From: Dipetalonema caudispina
Lineage: Eukaryota; Nematoda; Chromadorea; Rhabditida; Onchocercidae
Assembly: GCA_013365325.1 (NCBI GenBank)
Contig: JABVXV010000002.1
Location: 496,001-560,000, forward strand
Reading direction: 5' to 3'
DNA: 64,000 bases
Both the position numbers and the translations under genes were made by a program. Numbering within the stretch: position 1 is the stretch's first letter; each line of letters starts with the position of its first letter. Below, one piece after another: positions 53,082 to 64,000 of this stretch. The notes beneath the pieces are model-generated. The model searched no databases. It was not told the DNA's origin and saw only the letters and a program-made list of their open reading frames with translations.

Positions 53082-54023
53082 ATGAACAATTCAACCAAAC
53101 AAAGAACTAAAAAGGAACATAATTGCCTGGGGAAAACTTTCGATGCATCATTTCAGGAACATATAATCAATGAAGCAGTAGAATGTTTGATGAAAAAATA
53201 TGCGGAGATGAATTCTGGAGAAGTGATGCCATCACGCATTCCAAAATTTGATGCTAACAAATTTATAAAGGTTTTAGAGCATAATTATCTGTCTATCATC
53301 AGATAAACAAATTGCATAAATATACAGAGAGGTAGGTATAACCATACCAATGTGGATAAAGATAATAATTCTGTTTCATATCCAAAGGTTTTAACATGAA
53401 TCATATCTTGTTTCTGTAAATGATCCAAACGATTATCATTTGTAGGCACTACCAAAAGAGGATATGCAGAGGTCACCTCCCTCAAGACACATCACTGATA
53501 AAGAGTGGATAGGAGAAGCTCAAAAACGACTAGAAGTTTGTCTTATGCATCATATCATATCAATAAATCCCTTCTCATATTCATTGAAAAAAAGATTATA
53601 AAGTGACTAATTTTAACGAATCATTTAAACCGATAAAATTTCCTATTTGTTTGTCCCATTTAAGTTTAAGAAAAGTTGTCAGTATGAAAACGACTGTTTT
53701 TTAGGATATACTTGTTGAAATATTTTATGAGGAGAGTTACTAAACTCCAGATCATTTGAAATGAACTTCAGCTGGTCGCAAAACGAGTGCAGACAATTGA
53801 GAAAAGCGCAACCTCGATTGGTCCTGAATTTGCGGCTTTCCAGACGCAACTCGCATCACTGCTGACCGATTTAGAGGAACGGAAAAGAGCTGGTAGTAGT
53901 CCTGATGCTGCTCTCCATAATGACCAAGTTATACGAGAAAAACTTGAACAACTACAGCAATTTGCTGCAACAACTGCTCGTGTGAGGAGTCATAAAGAAT
54001 TTTCGGAAAATTCATTAGGGTGA
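53082..54023 (+). CDS. Small coiled-coil protein, unknown function
   Basis: Three exons keep phase 0: 53082-53270, 53446-53535, 53772-54023, giving 176 aa. Introns have clear sites (GTTTTA to TTTGTAG; GTTTGT to AACTTCAG). The first ~60 residues include a predicted helix (FQEHIINEAVECLMKKYAEM) and a short basic start. The C-terminal ~110 residues are rich in Glu, Gln, Leu and Ala with heptad-like spacing (LASLLTDLEERKRA, REKLEQLQQF). No signal peptide or membrane span. The size and layout suggest a subunit of a larger complex, but no family is recognisable. The ATG lacks a good upstream acceptor, so the gene may begin farther 5'. Confidence 0.6.
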
Positions 54024-55218
54024 GGAAAAAGTAAACGGTTGAGATACAAAGATTAACATCATTTGCCAATCGAAACGGAGACAAATTGCTTTCAGTTGTA
54101 GTAGACGAGATCCTACAGTCAAGAAGTGAAGTTTGATATACTGATTTAATGTCGTTAGTATACTGCATCTACTGGAAAGAAACTTTCCTAAAAAGTTGCT
54201 CTTCCCAATCTTTTTTACTTGTCTGCAATGTGAAGTGTGTGGTATACGGGAAAGTATATCATTTGTAAAATCTGGGCATATTGCAGGCATATATGAACCA
54301 CGACGTGCAATAATAAGGCCACCAAGCAAACTAATAAGAAGTTCATGAGCAGATACGATTAAATTTGTTTAACAATAAAGCATTCTGAACAGAACTGATC
54401 TCCTACAGTAAAGTTTTTTTCGAAATAGTATATGCTATAGTTGCACACAACAGACTTACTCTATTTGAATGGAATTTGGAAGGGAGTAAGCAGAAAAGAT
54501 AAAATCTGTAAATGTCGTCTTTTGTAGAGAAGATTTTGCAAACCACGAAAGAACATATTTATTAAAAGGAATTGAACCCTATCTCATTTTCTTCTCTTTC
54601 ACATTTCATGCCATAAAATGATCACTTAAAGAGAAGCCATAAATTCAAATTAATAAAAATCTCAAAAATATCTGGCCTGAATTACGGAAAAAGAAAAGAC
54701 TTAAGAGGTTCATCAATCACAAATGGAACACCTAACTGAAATGCCATCAAGTGAACTTTGATCTCGCCTATAATGATCTCATCCCTCCCCAGCTATCCTT
54801 CCTCACCCCATCTCCACTACCCTTCTTTACCCATGCCTTAAAATCCATCTTTGTTTATGTAGCATTTCATAATGACTGCATGCCACGATCGTGGAATGAA
54901 ATACGTCGCTGAGATGATGTAGAAGTTGTAATGAAGATGTGGGTAATGTGTTTGATTTTAACTTTTGTTTTCATTTATTTCTGCTAAAGATGAGAAAGGA
55001 TGAGATAACATCGAGTAATTTTTCATGTATTTCATCCTTGTGATGCTCTTCCTTTACCTAATATTTAATAGTGTCGAAGTATAAAGTTGCATTTCCAATT
55101 TTTAGTCAGTATTATCAAGCTACGTTACGATTCTATTTCTGTTTTATTCGTTCGTTATAACCAGACATCATTGCAGGTCTTGCAATAGTGAAGAGGCGCT
55201 AATAATTTAGTCAAACAT
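54024..55218. other. Intergenic region upstream of the KDM7 gene
   Basis: No exon supported. A C/T-rich tract lies at about 54770-54832. A CATTGCAG acceptor ending at 55176, 43 bases before the KDM7 start codon, is a plausible spliced-leader trans-splice site. Confidence 0.45.
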
Positions 55219-62911
<7,693 letters not shown>

Positions 62912-63870
62912 AAACGAACAATTATTTTTTGTAGTAAGAATTAAACTATTGGAATGGGTGCCGAAATGTCTCATATTAAGTAGTTTTAGATAATATCTAA
63001 GATAAGCGGAATTCTATTGTTTTTAGCTGTGTGTTCGTGTTGAGTAAATCGAAGTTTTTTGTTTGTAAATATTATAACGGGCAAATGTTATTTTGCCAGG
63101 AGTTTTTTTGTAACGCGTTTTATTTTCTTTCATTTGTTATTGGTGTGTATTTTTTATTGCCATGCATGATTCTAATATGAAGGAATAAGTAGTTATATTA
63201 GGCTACTTATCATGATTTTGATAGTTTAATTTCTTTGTGATGGCTTTTGAAATATGTCTTGTACCTGGTGAAATCATTTACAGTCATTTAGCATTCCAGT
63301 AATTTTTAGTAATAGTGAAGCTGCTCTTTATAGTATATAGTTAACAGATATATTACCTAGGAATGCTTCAAATGTAAAATTTTATTAAACTAATGTCCCG
63401 TTTTACTGTAAACCTGTGAAGGTAGGAACGACTGAGATGCGTTATGTGTGTTCGGTGTTGTATAAGGAATTTACTGTGACCATAAAAATTTCAGATTAAA
63501 TGAATTCTGGTTTTACATTTTTTCCAAAAGTTGCCGGTGCTAATATTTCAATGTTGAGTAAGATATTCTAAAGTTTTCAATCATTGACGACAAAATTTGT
63601 TTCAAGTGGTGGAAGACGTAGTCATTTTATGAAGAGAATATAGTATTCGATATATTGGCACAATACATCATAAGGAATGCTAGCCTAGAGTGGAAGCTGT
63701 TTTCAGAAATTCAGGTCTCATAACCTAAATAGTGTTGCTGAAATATGAGGACGAGGTAACAAGCAAGTATTAAGCATCGCGGAATAAAGGATTTTACATA
63801 AAATTTGCTTCGTCCATTTCTGATGTCGCTGTTTTGTGGAACTTCCTGCTGTAGATAAGTTGTGAAGGAA
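62912..63870. other. Spacer between the KDM7 and ALG1 genes
   Basis: About 960 bases holding the KDM7 3' UTR and the ALG1 upstream region. The two genes run in the same direction. A CTGCTGTAG acceptor ends at 63854, 16 bases before the ALG1 ATG, and may be a trans-splice site. No other gene seen. Confidence 0.5.
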
Positions 63871-64000
63871 ATGGTACTCCGTGGGAAAAATGCAACATTG
63901 GTAGTTATTGGGGATATTGGTCGAAGTCCACGAATGTGTTATCATGCTATGTCGCTGGCAGATAAAAATTATCGAGTGCAAATAGTTGGCTACACGGATT
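63871..64000 (+). CDS. ALG1: ALG1, chitobiosyldiphosphodolichol beta-mannosyltransferase (5' part only)
   Basis: Adds the first mannose to GlcNAc2-PP-dolichol on the cytosolic face of the endoplasmic reticulum, an essential step in N-glycan precursor synthesis. Only the first 43 codons lie in the window. The signature GDIGRSPRM at 14-22, followed by CYHAMSLADKNYRVQIVGY, matches the start of the family (human GDVGRSPRMQYHALSLA). The family's usual N-terminal membrane anchor is very short or absent in this model. The next intron or exon is outside the window. Confidence 0.85.
   Translation, partial: MVLRGKNATLVVIGDIGRSPRMCYHAMSLADKNYRVQIVGYTD

Noticed and set aside
54885..54896. Palindrome CCACGATCGTGG
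   Set aside because: A single 12-bp palindrome with no repeat partner or neighbouring element; not enough to call an operator or transposon end.

Overview
This window looks like nuclear DNA from a nematode, most likely a spirurid or filarial species (inference). It is AT-rich. Its genes are broken into many short exons with nematode-type splice sites: acceptors ending TTTCAG or TTTTAG, and donors GTAAGT, GTATGT or GTTTGT. Every recognisable protein has a Caenorhabditis or general metazoan counterpart. Most introns are about 50-800 bp, longer than typical C. elegans introns. No prokaryotic gene, CRISPR array or complete transposon was seen. Gene models were built by hand: splice sites were chosen so that the reading phase is kept across every junction and the protein matches its family. 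Residue numbers refer to these models.

Left part (1-23.4 kb). A Tousled-like kinase gene, tlk-1 (minus, 405-7255, 16 exons), is followed by about 2.4 kb without genes. Next come three tandem tRNA-Leu genes (minus, 9669-10081). A small RING-finger gene (minus, 12341-14565) follows. Then two minus-strand genes lie in head-to-tail order, a possible operon. The upstream one is gop-1/CLEC16A (18803-23345, 16 exons, 782 aa). The downstream one encodes a putative MIF4G-like helical protein (16511-18187).

Middle part (23.3-44 kb). A gene-poor stretch of about 7 kb precedes a DNAJB6-type co-chaperone gene (plus, 30564-34128). It converges on a type II phosphatidylinositol 4-kinase gene (minus, 35518-38895, 8 exons). 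About 5 kb with no convincing gene follows.

Right part (44-64 kb), all on the plus strand. It holds a secreted protein with two von Willebrand A domains and a ZP domain (44164-50778), two unassigned coding-looking segments (52.2-52.9 kb) and a small coiled-coil gene (53082-54023). A KDM7/PHF8-family JmjC histone demethylase gene (55219-62911) comes next. The last 130 bases are the first codons of ALG1, the first mannosyltransferase of N-glycan precursor assembly.

The genes are ordinary housekeeping and developmental loci: chromatin (TLK, KDM7), endosome and phosphoinositide trafficking (gop-1, PI4K2), proteostasis (DNAJB6), cuticle or extracellular matrix (vWA-ZP) and glycosylation (ALG1). 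I found no sign of a new multi-gene system. The points most worth checking are the vWA-ZP architecture, the PHD-less KDM7 with unusual introns (32 nt, GC-AG and a duplicated 3' splice site), an anticodon switch among the tandem tRNA-Leu copies, a candidate alternative exon in the DNAJB6 gene, and the gop-1 gene pair.
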